Below, piece after piece: positions 10,626 through 22,679 of a stretch of 64,000 nucleotides of DNA (its first letter is position 1; each line of letters begins with the position of its first letter). A model generated the notes under the pieces. That model had not been told where the DNA came from and ran no database searches. It saw only the letters and a list, made by a program, of their open reading frames with translations. This DNA is from Epiperipatus broadwayi (lineage: Eukaryota > Onychophora > Udeonychophora > Euonychophora > Peripatidae): NCBI GenBank assembly GCA_028023455.1, contig JAQFVV010012442.1:2516903-2580902 (forward strand), read 5' to 3'. The translations under genes were made by a program, and so were the position numbers.

Positions 10626-13535
10626 ATGCTTATCTCTGTGGTTGGTTTAAATATTCGGGGCCTTAATTCAATCCATAGGCTCCTCACTCTCAAACATTGG
10701 TTTGAACTCAACTCTCCCAACATCCTCTTCCTTGCTGAAACTAAACTCTCCACTCACTTCAACCACAGGATTTACTCCACTTTGTCCACCTTTGGTTATT
10801 TCAAGTTTTCTACTGTCCTCACTTCTGCTGGAGGAGTCGTTATCCTCATTAATAAATGTACCCCTCCTTCTACCTTTTCCATCATACATATTGACACTCA
10901 TTCTATCATCTTGCAGGTGCAATTTGGGTGATTCAGAAGTTTCATGACTTATTTATATCTGCCCTCCTATGACAATGACACCCTCATTAAATCTATAATT
11001 CACCGAATCAAAAATATCACAACTTCCTCCTCTCTTCCTATTCTTCTTCTGGGTGACTTCAATATGGACTACAGGTCCTTCATGAACAAATACCTGCATC
11101 TTTTCTCCAGGGTCTTAATGTGTGGCCAGGGCTTTTTCCCAGACCATGCCTATTCTTTTTACACTCGTAAGCATCAGACCCTCATTGATCTAACATTTTA
11201 CTCTCCTGATCTCCATTTCATGATTGAATCGGCCCAACTCCACACCATACCTTTTTTAGATCACAAGGCATTACACCTCTCCCTTGACCTTAACTCTGGC
11301 CCTCCAATAAACCTTGTCCTCAGAAGAACAATAAGATTCCTCAACAAACAAAATACACCTATAGCATTGATTTCACAAATTTATATATACCTCCATAAAA
11401 TCAATATCCTTTAAATGGAACCCATCTTTGCATGGTTTGCATTTGTGGAAATCCTGCAAGCTGCCATCCACAAATACACCTGGAATTCCTGAGGGCCGCT
11501 CAAGTTGCTAGCTTCCATAGACAAAATTTCAGAGCAACTAAATGAACAGGAGAGTGGGCCATTAGACATTAGCACCATCATTCAACTGAAACTTCACTAC
11601 TGCAATGCTCAATAGGCCTTGGCTGAGTACATCTCAGTCAAATGCACCCAAATGTATGTGGTGAATCAGCATTGTTGGACCAGAAGTTACCTGGCATGGG
11701 CTCTTGGTTCCCACAGGAAGAAAACCACCCCCTCATCCATCACAATCAGCAACAAATCCTACATAGGTCAGGAATTGCTCCTTCATTTGAGAAACCATTA
11801 CAAGCACATGCTTATCAAAGCTGACAACCCTCCTTTCACCATGCCATCAACCTTGAATGTTGGTTCTGATCCTGGCATCACCCAGGCCATGCTACTTAAC
11901 AAACTGAAAAGCTTTCCTGACCATGTCCACCCTGGTCCTCATGCTATCCCCAAGTTTCTTCTTCTACACCTAAGTCAGTTCACCATTCCCATTACTCTCA
12001 ACATGATCAACAAGCTGGCCTCAGGTGCTTACATCATAGAGGGTCTCTATCCGGTAAAATTAGTTTTTTTCCTTAAGAAAGATCAGCCACCTACTGAGCT
12101 TAAAAATCTTAGGCCCATATCAATGACCCCTCTGCTCATAAAACTGATTGAGTCTACCATTAAAGAGTCACTAAAACAATCCATACTTCCTGGCCTTGCT
12201 GCCTCACAGTTTGCTTGTAAAGGGCGCTCCACTCTTGCGGCTGCCACAGTCTTTAAATTAACCACTGAGCATGTAAGGTGGTCTTGAAATAGCAGGCCCA
12301 TTGCTGTCCAACTAGACATCCAGGCAGCCTTTGACTCTGTTAGGGTTGACCTGCTCCTTGGTGTCCTCAGAAACCTGAATATCCCAGAGTCCATTCTGTC
12401 CATCCTCCACAATCTCCTGTCCAACAGAAAAATCCTAGTTAGCCTGGATGGGAAAGTTGCCCCTGGCTTTACACCCAACATATCCATCCCTCAGGGATCT
12501 CCACTGAGCACTTTGTTGTTCACTGCATTTCTGAATTCCCTCTTGCTCAGGCTAGAACATGACTTCCCAGGCATCTTCATTCCTGCACTGAGCAAAAGCA
12601 TCAAATGTCTTGCTTATGTAGATGATGTGGTTGTCTTTCTTCCCTCAACTGATCTCATTCCCAGGCTTCAACAGATCCTCTCCTGGTACTCCAATACATA
12701 CCGGTTGAAATTTAGCAGTGATAAATCAGCAGCCTGGCAACTTTCAACTGGTAAACAAATCCCTTCCACCTTCAATGCCAAGCCACACAACTTCCTCAGA
12801 TTTCCCCTCATGCTGTCTCCTAGGGACATGAGAGTTTGGGTCCAGACCACACTCTATCAAAGCATATCATCTGCCCTCATTGCTATCACAGGCATCTACC
12901 TCTCCCTTTATGGGAAAGTCACCCTCCTCAATCTTCTAGTGTTTCCTAAAATAGCATACTACCTCCCCATTTTTCTACCTACACATTCCTTTATACTCAA
13001 AATCAACTCCCTTTGCACCCGTTTTCTTTGGGGAAGAAAGGTGGTGGCCATTAGCCTAAAAAGAACTTGTTTTCCTAAAAACCTCAATGGCTTGGGCCTG
13101 CACTCCATCAACACTCTTCTGATTCAGAATTCTCACAACATTATCCTCACACTCCTTAGTCACTTCCCTGCCAATCTTGTGCATATCATTATCACACCCA
13201 CTGACACTTCTCCTCCTGATGGCAGGCCTAGGTCATGGACCTCACTTGTTGCCAACAACCTACAAAAGGCTGGCTTTGCTATACCATCCATCAACAGCAA
13301 ACTAAAGTACTGGAAGGTGTTCGACCAGACTATAGACTTCTCCAATGTGTCCCCCACCTTTCTCAGACTTACCAATGCCCAACTAATCTGCAAATTCAAA
13401 AGATGGTCCCTTGAAGCAAAATTCCTTGATTTTCTGCTCAAAATATATCTTCACTCCCTTCCCAAAAATCAATTTTTGGTGAACCGTAGGGGTTTCACCA
13501 AGATCTTTCCCATATGCCAGCTCTGTAAAAACTGA
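10626..13535 (+). pseudogene. LINE ORF2: endonuclease and reverse transcriptase, in-frame stops
   Basis: One frame runs from the ATG at 10626 to 13535 with no visible frameshift, interrupted by five in-frame stops (TGA 10929, TAA 11412, TGA about 11487, TAG about 11613, TGA 12285). Endonuclease motifs are LNIRGLNS at the start, FLAETKLS, LLLGDFNMDY (11038-11067) and a FLDHKALHL segment where SDH is expected. RT motifs are LKNLRPISMTPLLIKLIES (12100-12156), QLDIQAAFDSV (12310-12340), PQGSPLSTLLFTAF (12490-12530) and the catalytic box AYVDDVVVF (12614-12640), which is intact. A thumb/C-terminal region with FLWGRKVV and LNGLGLHS follows. Known role: target-primed reverse transcription. This copy cannot make a full protein. 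Confidence 0.88.
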
Positions 13536-13680
13536 CAATGAAACCATCCAGCACTTCCTACTTAAATGTCCTTTTCTGCTTGGCATGAGAAATGCCATCA
13601 ATTCCTACCTTTCCTCACACAGAAAAAACCATCTTCAACCTCCAAGAATCCATAGAAACAGGGGTCTTTGCAATCATTAG
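13486..13680 (+). pseudogene. LINE ORF2 C-terminal Cys/His segment, frameshifted
   Basis: The main frame reads ICQLCKN and stops at 13535. Shifting by one base continues with TDNETIQHFLLKCPFLLGMR. Together this gives the CxxC...HxxxxC arrangement found at the C-terminus of many L1/Tx1-like proteins. One frameshift therefore separates the first two Cys from the His and last Cys. It is the only frameshift I found in about 3 kb of this element. Downstream to 14050 is a C/T-rich 3' untranslated region. Confidence 0.6.
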
Positions 13681-15965
13681 ACTGTCAATTTTTCTCATAT
13701 ATACTCTCTGGTTGCTCTGATGTGCCATCATCCTTGACCAGAGAGTACTCTCAGTAAATCAAAAGCTCTTGGACTTAATTCGCACTCTCAACACTGAGAT
13801 ACCAAACTAGCTCCATCTCCATTCCTAACAGACACTTGGGAAATCCTCCAACTCCCATCCTCTCAGCCTCTGCAATAGGACTCAATCACAAAGACATGCT
13901 CTTCTAGCCAGTCTGAACTACACACCAATTCCCCTCTCCACTTCCCATTCCCTTTTACATGTATCCACCCCTCTTACCATTTTGTTCCTGAAATTTCATT
14001 TGTTTCACTGTATCTGTTTTTTTCTTGATGAATAAACATCTCATCACTGAGAAAAAAAAATATTGACCACTGAATTTTTATCAGTATGAAAAATTCTGAA
14101 AAATAAATGTATTTGAAAAAAAAAATTGTTAAAATATTAAAATTGCAATTATTGTTGCAAAGAAAAAACAATAAAAAAGAGTGAGGACAGTTTTGGAAAT
14201 GAGCATTATTTCATTTTTAAGTTTCCGACTAAAAAACCAAATACATTCAAATAAAAGCTGAATTGTAAAGATATCACAAAACTTCTGAGGTAGAAATATT
14301 TAATTAAATTTTGCAAAAATAAAAATATATTGTTAAACAAATTCAGTATAAAGTTCTGCATTCTTATATTAAAATAGCTAAAGTTAAATATCTATACTAA
14401 AAACTTTATCATTGACATCTGAGTATTTTAGTTAGAAATAAATTAATTATGGATACATTTTATTTCGTTTTTATCTATCAAATAAATACAAAGTGTTGAA
14501 AAATATAACAGTGAACTGCAATTGGTTTCTTTGAGTCAAATTCATTCCATTTCCATGGTAGTCACAGTCAAAATGATGATGTGTATAGGGAAATAATATT
14601 TAAACATGATGTATTGGTTATAATTATGCCTATATTGGCTTAATATCATCATCAACCATTATCAATTCACTGCTGTATGAAGGTCTCTCCAAGTTCAATC
14701 TGTCTTGTCCGATCTTTAGCTTCTCTTCTCCACATCAACCCTGCACACTTTCTTATGCCATCCATCCATGTAACATGTGGTCTCTTTCTGGGTCTTTTAC
14801 AATCTCTTGGAATCCAGTTTCAGATTTCATTTGCCCATCTATTACCATCTCTTCTAGAAATATGTCCAGCCCAACTCCACTTGAATATTTAATTTTTTTC
14901 AATGAGGTCAGCAACACTTGTTTATTCTTTTATCCATACATTGTGTTTTTAATCTCTTCTTGTTACTCACAACATGCATCTCTCTATACTTCTTTGAGTG
15001 GTCAGATGTATCTGTATTGCTCTTGTATTAAGTGTCCATGTCTCAGATACATAAGTAAGAACTGGTTAAATACATTTATTAAAAACCTTCTTTTTCAAAC
15101 ACATAGGCATATTTTTTAGTATCAAGTTATTTCTATCAAAAGCACTCCAACCAAGTTTAATTCTATGATTAAATTAATCCATTTTGTTTCTAGCTGTATT
15201 AATAATCTGACCAAGATAAATATAACTGTTAACTTTGTCCAACTCATCATAATCAATCTTTATTTTCATATTTTGAGAAAATCGATTAAACATTACTTTA
15301 GACTTTTTAACATTTATCTTTAGTCCTAATTTCCTACTTTAATCTGATAACTTCTGCAACATTTCCTGCAGTTATAAAGCATTATTTGCAAAAACAACTA
15401 TATGGTCTGTAAAATCTAAACGATGTAAATATTCTTCATTTACTTTCCCTTTTTTTGATTCCCATTTTAATGCAAAAAATATTTTTTGCAGCAGTGCTGT
15501 AAATGTTTTGGGTATATGGAGTCACCCTTTCTTACACCCTTCTCAATGTTGACATTCCCAGTATCATTATGTAAACTAATTGTTGTTGTTACATTTTTAT
15601 AAATATTCTTTAAAATATGACAATATTCTGGATCTAGACCTTGACGATCCAATGCTTTAATACCTGAAGAAATGTTTATAGAATCAACTGCCTTTTTATA
15701 ATTCACAAATCCAAAACATAATGGCAACTCATATTCATTTGTTCTTTCTATAACTTCCTCTCAATACCTGGATATGATCTACTATACTAAAACCACTTTT
15801 AAATCCAGCTTTTTCTCTAGGTTGGTGGAAATCCAATGTTCTGTGTAGATGAGTTGTAAACTTGGTAAAAATTTTGTATAAAATTGATAAAAAGCTGATA
15901 GGTCTGGAATTTCTAATATCTTCGTTATCACCTTTTTTAAATATTAATATTAATACTACACTCTT

Positions 15966-16252
15966 AAGATAAATAATTTTTACTTTTGGGAAATGTATGT
16001 ATACAAGCACAAGTGCATGTGCAGCGCAACTGCTCCCAAAAGCTGTAATACAAATAAAAATAGCTAACTAAAAATATTAAAATAGCTGAGCGTTTTCAAA
16101 GGATCTTGCCTAAATTTAAACGTAAGCAAGCTATGATTATGAAGGCAAGATCCTTTGAAAGCGCTCAGCTATTTTAATATTTTTAGTTAGCTATTTTTAT
16201 TTGTATTACAGCTTTTGGGAGCAGTTGTGCCGCACACACACTTGTGCTTGTA
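15966..16252. mobile_element. Palindromic insertion E1 with 13 bp target duplication
   Basis: An insertion in copy 2 that is absent from copy 1 at 5940-6560, so the empty site is known. It is flanked by ATACTACACTCTT at 15953-15965 and 16252-16264. It consists of a 33 bp unpaired left extension (15966-15998), a left arm (15999 to about 16111), a short spacer, and an inverted right arm (about 16150-16255) that overlaps the target duplication by 4 nt. The arms carry a few mismatches. Right-arm strand: TGAAGGCAAGATCC then TTTGAAAGCGC, a degenerate hammerhead-core-like string. A non-autonomous Penelope-like element is my best guess; a long-TIR foldback transposon is the alternative. Confidence 0.75.
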
Positions 16253-16712
16253 TACTACACTCTTCCAATCATCTGGTACATCTTTATCATTTAGACATTT
16301 GGTATATAACTATGATAAAAAAATTCTATTGCTTCATCTTCTTCTTTTAATAAATTAATTGTAATTCAATCATTACCTGGAACCTTTCCTTTCTCTATAT
16401 AGGTAATTGCATGTCTCACTTCTTTATTTAAAATTCTGGGCAATTCGGAAGATGTAATAGATATAGGAGGTACTTGTTTTTTATTAGTATATAATTCTTG
16501 ATAAAAGTTTTCTACCCATTTCATGATGTCATCTCTCTTTTTAGTAATATTTTTTTTTCTTATTGCAGATATAAATTTCCTACCAATACCCAAATGTTGT
16601 TTTACTTTCTTGAGACTTATTTTCTTCTACAGCATCTCTTGCTAGTTCACAGCTATACTTTCTTATATCATTTTGAACTCTTTTCTGCACCATTTTACAA
16701 TATTCGAGATAT

Positions 16713-17135
16713 TCAAATCCTTTTTAATGCATCATTTTTGTATATCTTCATATTTCTTCTTTTCTTCATAAATTCTCTAGTCTCAGTAGAAATTTTATTA
16801 GTCAATTGCTGCTTTTTTCTACCAGCTATCTTTGTTGCAGTTTTTAAAAGTGTATCCGTTATTTTCATATTAATTTCATTCAAATCTGAATCATGTTCAA
16901 AATCTCCTAATATTTGGAACAGATTTGTAAGTTCTAATTTAAATTCATTAGAATGTTTCTGAACAATAGGAATATCAACTGTAAATATTGTTTTCCTTAA
17001 TAATTTTTGACTGTTTAATTTTCCATTAACAAGTATCTTACATCTTGCTAATCGAAGATCACTTCCTGTGTTAAATTCATTAAGACCATTACAATCTTGA
17101 AATATGTATTTTGTGTTCGTAAAAATATAATCCAA
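16713..17135 (-). pseudogene. RTE linker between endonuclease and RT, copy 2
   Basis: A 140-codon minus-strand frame holds TKYIFQDCNGLNEFNTGSDL, a basic central part with FKLELTNLFQILGDFEHD, and a Lys-rich end with RKKQQLTNKISTETREFMKK. In copy 1 the same region is split by stops, so this copy keeps the longer frame. The segment bridges the end of the endonuclease and the RT fingers in RTE-like proteins. A following frame (16366-16593) ends with EKGKVPGND just before the RT palm. Confidence 0.75.
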
Positions 17136-17368
17136 TTCTGCTCTACCTTCATTTGGATGCTTCGAAGTCCATTTCGTTTTAAGATTTTTCTCAAAAAAAA
17201 GAATTCATAATATAAAGTTTTTCTTTTTCTGCAAACTTCACAAGTCTATGTCTTCTCTCATTTCTATTACCATAACCAAAATTACCAACACCAATTTCAT
17301 CTTTCATTTGTTTACCAATTCTAGCATTAAAGTCTCCCATAACAATTTTAAAATGTTGTTTCCTCTGA

Positions 17369-17760
17369 TCAAAATTCCTTTTGTACATCCAAATAAAAGT
17401 TTTCTATTACTTCATCACTATGAGACCTTGTTGGGGCATTAACCTGAATTATCTGCATTTCGTATCTGCTATTAAGTATTCTAACTAGTCTTGCCACTCT
17501 GTCCGATACACCGTCAAACTCTGTATTGTTGTTCTTCCACATTTTATTTATAATGAATCCTTGTCCACTTTTATTTTCAATATTTGTGCCTTTATAATAG
17601 AGTGCATGTCCTCTTTTTAAATCATTTGTCTCTTCACCTTTTCTTCTCACTTCACAACGACCAATAATGTCCATTTAATATAAGACAGTTCTTCTAATTC
17701 TTGCAATCTTCCTACACTTGAAAGTGAACTGCAGTTGTAAGTACCTAAATAAAGAGTCAT
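17369..17760 (-). pseudogene. RTE endonuclease N-terminal part, copy 2
   Basis: From the ATG at 17760-17758 the antisense gives LYLGTYNCSSLSSVGRLQEL. After a frame change it reads DIIGRCEVRRKGEETNDLKR, continuing open to 17369. A further frame (17191-17388) carries FKIVMGDFNARIGKQMKD and GNRNERRHRLVKFA. The metal-binding Asp and Asn of GDFNAR are kept. It is more fragmented than copy 1 in this part, with a second frame change near 17380 inside the segment that precedes FDQRKQHFK. Confidence 0.8.
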
Positions 17761-18949
17761 CAAATGGAAGCCTAAGTGATACTTAGCACCCTCCTTTTTC
17801 GGCCACCAACCTCTGTCTTGGTTGGTGACTTTACAGCCTCCTGGGAATAAGGGCCATGATTTATTTTTGTCTGTAATAATTGTATATATGTATTGGAGAA
17901 ATATTTAACATTTACATCTACATTCATTCTGCCTTATCAGGCAACTGAGAAGTAAGACCATGGTGTTTCTTGATCTTCAACTCAGAGGTAAAAAGCCAAT
18001 AACATCACCATGCTGGCTAATGCATGTTGGTGAGCAGCCCATCCATGTTCATGTACTATATGAATAAACACATAGTAATAACAGCTGCAATGACAAGAAT
18101 GTATGGAGTGGACATTATAGTGTATTCAAAAAGTAATGAGTAAAAGTTTCATTATGAGCACATATAGAACATGCAGCATCGATTTGTATTAAGCTGTTCT
18201 TGCCAATAAAAAAACATCAATGGAAAAAGCTTTAACATTCATTTTATAATATTAATATAATTTTTATTCGTTATTGATTTTTACAATAATTTTACTGACC
18301 CACTCTTTTAAAACCCACTACTGGATGTTTCAATTGCCCCAGCGGTTTTCCTCAGAACTATAACAAACACAATACATGGTAAAAAGTAATAAAGACCATA
18401 AATGATATTAGTATTATATGGATTTGGCAAAGCAAGAAGAAAAATACAGTTTTTGATATTAATTTCAATGAGATGTTCCAAATATTTTAATTCTAAGAAC
18501 CAATTTATGAATTTTTGATAAGTGAGGAAATATTCCTATGGAGCATTGACTCAGAATTATCTTCCAATTTGAGAAGCCAAAGGTCGCCATTACTTCATCC
18601 CAATATTTAAGTTTGTTTTTAAACAAAGAAAGTAAGGTTATAATGTATTTGATCATAGATATTAGATATTTAAAACTATCTTTTATATCTGAAGACTTGA
18701 AAATATGGACTGACGTGTTTCTGTATCTTTAACTATCATTTTATATTTGTTTACATTTAAGTCATCCATAAAAATCTTGACAACAGTTCTTAATCTTACT
18801 ATATCATGATTTAACTTCATGACCTCTCTGGCATTGTGCTATTTGAGATTTATTGTCTACCATATAAATTTGAATTTAAGCCATTCTTAAATTTAAGCTG
18901 CAGTAGGATTTTAAAATTGGAAATTGAAAATAAATAAATAAAGATTTTA

Positions 18950-19226
18950 GAACATACTTTAGTTTTAATCATAACTGTCTCTCTCATTATTGGTAAACTC
19001 TTAATATGTAATTTCTTTATATAAGATATAAGAACCGCATCATTTGCAAAATATCTTCCATTTTTAGGCCCCAAAAATGATTTTCTGTGTTTTTTAAACA
19101 TAAACGACTCTTCTTCATGGTTCTTCAATGATGAAAATTTCTTTCATCAACTGTAAATCCTTTACCAGATGCACGATTTCCAATTTCTTCAGTGCACAAT
19201 ATAACTTTTCTTTTGAATTCAGCATC
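18950..19226 (-). pseudogene. pogo/CENP-B-type HTH transposase fragment, copy 2
   Basis: Antisense translation from 19226 gives DAEFKRKVILC, then EEIGNRASGKGFTVDERN, the typical first HTH of pogo-like transposases. A frame change leads into a frame (18850-19128) with FMFKKHRKSFLGPKNGRYFA and NDAVLISYIKKLHIKSLPIM, which resembles the CENP-B-type HTH and its FxGPKxGR linker. This copy keeps the second part open further than copy 1. No DDE or DDD catalytic domain follows on the minus strand towards 18.4 kb. A frame at 18465-18656 (KYWDEVMATFGFSNWKIIL) is also shared with copy 1 but I cannot assign it. Confidence 0.55.
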
Positions 19227-19510
19227 TTATGTAAACTGTTTTTCCTTCATTAAAGAGTATGAGTAATAAAAAAAAACTCAAAAATAAAATATGGCCATAT
19301 ATAATATGATTAATTTGGTCAATTTACAATGAATTTAAAATAGGTAAATCACTACAAATAAAAATATTATTTAATACATCAATCTGTTTTTTTATTCGTT
19401 AATGGAACCTTTTTAAGATGTTTCCTTTTACACAATCACATGACCAATTTAGTTACTACAACATCTCCCAATGACATTATTTTTATTACATTAAATATAA
19501 TTGTTCAAAT

Positions 19511-19925
19511 ACATACATAAAATATAATTAGTAAAACATAAATATACACATAAAAATAATTAAACTTATTACAGTCCTTTTCCCCCTTACAATATATATA
19601 TATAAAATTAAAAAAAAACAATAATAATAATCCTTTCTATTTTTAAAATTGTAACTCTAAAGTGTCCAATAATCTATCCCCTTCACCTCCAATTGTGCTG
19701 GACCTTTAACCATGTTTACATATTTGTTTAAATTTCCTTGAATATACAAATTCTCATAACATTTTTTCTTTGTAATTTTTAACAAACTTTTATTATCTGA
19801 ATATTTTGTTTCCAATTCATTTTATGTTGAGTATCCCAAAAAGGTACATATGGCTCTGATCTGATACCTTTTCAGTTCATTGCCCTATCATCCTCCTTAC
19901 CTCATTCCATGGCTGTCTTTCCTGC
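19511..19925. other. AT-rich DNA to the right of copy 2
   Basis: AT-rich sequence continuing past the point where copy 1 is cut by the gap. No gene or domain was recognised. It may still belong to the duplicated unit, since its counterpart would lie inside the N gap. Confidence 0.5.
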
Positions 19926-19927
19926 CT

Positions 19928-19948
19928 GATCTCTCTTTCTCTCTCTCG

Positions 19949-19980
<32 letters not shown>

Positions 19981-20003
19981 GAAAAAACAAATACAAGTTA
20001 TAT

Positions 20004-20063
<60 letters not shown>

Positions 20064-20110
20064 AAAACTGGATATTTGTAATTGTATAATGGTTTATATA
20101 TATATATATT
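19928..20110. repeat. (CT)n and (AT)n microsatellites, palindromic
   Basis: A CT-rich simple repeat (about 19930-19965) runs into AT units. A second AT tract of about 50 bp at 20010-20058 is bounded by TGGGTTT on the left and AAACCCA on the right, making an extended palindrome at about 20004-20065. Antisense frames across it encode only repeated Tyr-Ile and Arg-Glu and are not genes. Confidence 0.9.
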
Positions 20111-22670
20111 TATATGACAAAAGGAGTGGGATGGGATATAGGGTTTAAATACAGGTTAGTAGAAGGAAATATGAAGCTCAATCTTAAACTAAGATTGATT
20201 GCTTTAGTATATACATATATATATGATCGAATAAATTTATATGGTATAATTAATGATAAATTTATTTAAAAGTATGTTAAAACAAAATACATTTTTTATT
20301 AACATTTAGAAAGTGGAATTGAAATTCTTAGAAAAAAAATTCTTTCAACCAGATTAATTAAGTAAGGAGATAAATATCTAATGTAATTTTAGGCTGCTAT
20401 TTTATTAATCCTTTTAAAGGTAAAAATTTGTAAGTGGTAAGATTGGGCAAATCAACATATGGACCAAAACAAGGGACATCTACAATGAATAGATGTCAGG
20501 ATTCGAATGACTACTGATGTATCTTACGTTTGGAGATAAGTCAGGTTAAAAAGATATAAATAAGGATTGTAACCTTCTTTATAATGATTCTTCTGATTAT
20601 TCGACAAATTCTGCTGAGTGCTTTAAATAATCCAGCTTGTCTTATTTAGCTACTATGTTTATTTGAGTATTTTGGTTCCAACACCATGCAGGAGTAGAGA
20701 AGCTGCAATCTGCTTCACTCTGACCGATTGTGGATGTAAGTGCTGTAGCCCATCACTAAGACCCAGAAAGAAGTTATTGACTTATAGAGAAACATCTTCA
20801 ACATTGTCTCCATTATGTATATGCTTTATATACATAAACTTCAACTGTCCTAAGCTTCAGGACAAAATCAGCTATCAAACAAGGAATAAACTACTGCTTG
20901 AGACATCTTATGAATTTTGAATGGACATCAAAAACTATCATCATCATAGCCATGGTTTAACAGATAAAATTCACTGAAATATGATAATACCTAAAGAATG
21001 ATCTCGAATTTTAAGAACATTAAATAATGTTATAAATCTTTAGCATTACTATTATTTATCTCCTCTCTAATGAAAATATTTCAGTCAGTAATTGTTTGTT
21101 AAATCTGTTTATAAAGATATATGACAAGAGAGTGTTCATGTGTTATCATTATCATGCTATACTTTAGTTGGTAATAATTTTATATAATCAATTAAAAGTT
21201 TATTATTGTAACTTGGGCCATTAATTTCAATTAAACTTGTCATTCCACTTCCTTCAAAGTATAAACAACATTTTAAACATATAATTTAACAAATCCTGAA
21301 TGTAAGTCAATCTGGTGACATAGACACGTTAGGTTTAGGTTGTCATTCATTTAATATAAATAGTTCTGTTTTAAGCAAATCATCACTCCAAGCTCAAGAA
21401 AGAATAATTTACATTATTTGCTGATGTTAGCTGCTTTAATTTATGATTAAAATTTGCATGTATTATCATGTTAGAATCTGCAGTTATGACATAAAGTGTG
21501 GCTGTGATAACCCATGATAGAATTGCATTATGACAAAAAATTGTTTTAAATTGTAAAAACATGGTACTGAAACATTATATATTATGCAAACTGTATGTGA
21601 CATTAAAGCCATGTGTTGCAAAACAATTGGTTTACAAGATTTTATAATGAGAACCTTCAATTTGGTCTATCATATTATAAAACACAGTCACTTTTATCTC
21701 ATAACATAGATAAACTAGTTCTTTAAATGGTGAATGGTTAAACTATGTCACAAGGTATCATGCATTGATGCAAAAATATTTCTGCTGGCAGTTGGAGAGA
21801 TAATTTATCATGTTCTCACTGACCACAATTTATATATTCCCCATAATAATTTAATAGTGCTAACCTTTGGTTACACCTCATTAAATATTTATCATATTTC
21901 AAAGCAGGAATGTTTGTTGAAAAATTAACTAATGTTTTGCTAGATGTGTGATTGAATGAACCAAACCTAATGTCTTAAATAGTGTAGAAAAACCATTACA
22001 ACCTAGTAGTATGATGATCACATTAACTGTTAACATAGTTACAATTATTTCCATTCAATAGTGCAATCTAGTATATGCTCTAATGATAAATAGTTTCTAG
22101 AAATTTGTGCATCACAATCCCTATTCAGTGCCTATCTACAAAATATCTTCCAATTTGTTTTTAGCATATGGTATTCATCAGTGAGAAGTCTTGCATCTGA
22201 TCCAGAAACATCTGCATCTCTATATCTAATGCATTTTCTCTCTAGAAATCATGTTACCTTTTTGTTTACCTATAAAATTATTAGACCAAACTAAAAAACC
22301 TTAATGTTTTCAATCCAAACTACTTAGCTAATAGTGATATAAATTTGAAAGCAGTTAAATAACCAATTATTTTGGTGTCTTTGATCTTTTAATAACTAAT
22401 TGCCATAATCATCTGGCTAGCATTGGTACATCACATGATCAACTCTACTTATGATTGCAAAAGTTGTTGCAATAATAATACTTTTGTACACAATGTCCTC
22501 TAAAGTAACTTCTAGTAATCTGTAAATGCTGCAAGTTGTGAAAAAAACATGAAGGTGGGTAATCCACAGATCAAGGTATACTGCTCTTAAACTGAATGCC
22601 AGCTAGTTTGCAAATTTTGGAAAAGTAGGGACTGGGAAGGGAATATTATGAACAATCTTTAACCATCTAT
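20111..22670. other. AT-rich DNA, no gene recognised
   Basis: About 2.5 kb without a supported feature. Two frames over 60 codons (20663-20920 and 21734-21928, plus) have no recognised motif. The first is locally Cys-rich (FTLTDCGCKCCSP) and lies in slightly GC-richer DNA, but no partner or domain supports it. No long inverted repeat or tRNA-like box was seen. Confidence 0.45.
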
Positions 22671-22679
22671 TGATTACAC

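Larger units (their letters stand above)
10296..14060 (+). mobile_element. Pyrimidine-rich L1/Tx1-like non-LTR retrotransposon
   Basis: A plus-strand LINE quite unlike the RTE copies. Its sense strand is rich in C and T and clearly less AT-biased than its neighbours. It encodes an endonuclease, a reverse transcriptase and a C-terminal Cys/His motif. It ends in a polyadenylation-like AATAAA (about 14031), then a poly-A run at 14052-14060 that directly abuts duplicated copy 2. The 5' end is lost in the gap. The CxxC...HxxxxC ending and overall order suggest an L1/Tx1-type element, but the clade is uncertain. The composition contrast suggests a different history from the host DNA. Confidence 0.85.
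14645..17820 (-). mobile_element. RTE-type retrotransposon, copy 2 (dead, with insertion)
   Basis: This is the same element as 5232-8165, on the minus strand. The endonuclease starts at 17760 with LYLGTYNCSSLSSVGRLQEL and shares the one-base deletion before DIIGRCEVRR. The RT catalytic box reads DFTDHIVVF, again with His for the second Asp. The first RT catalytic block again has Asn for Asp (GFVNYKKAVDSINIS, 15710-15660). The C-terminal domain ends at 14652-14654 in a short (GAT)n tail. The palindromic element at 15966-16252 interrupts the RT fingers region. Shared inactivating changes show that the element was already dead when the segment was duplicated. Confidence 0.85.
14061..19510 (+). 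repeat. Duplicated ~5.2 kb segment, copy 2
   Basis: This segment matches 4643-9795 in direct orientation from TATTGACCACTG onward. The right end of the shared tract is set by the gap in copy 1, so the true duplication may run further right. It differs from copy 1 by scattered substitutions, small indels and one 287 bp palindromic insertion at 15966-16252. Its left end touches the poly-A tail of the pyrimidine-rich LINE, so the LINE sits exactly at the copy boundary. Confidence 0.9.
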
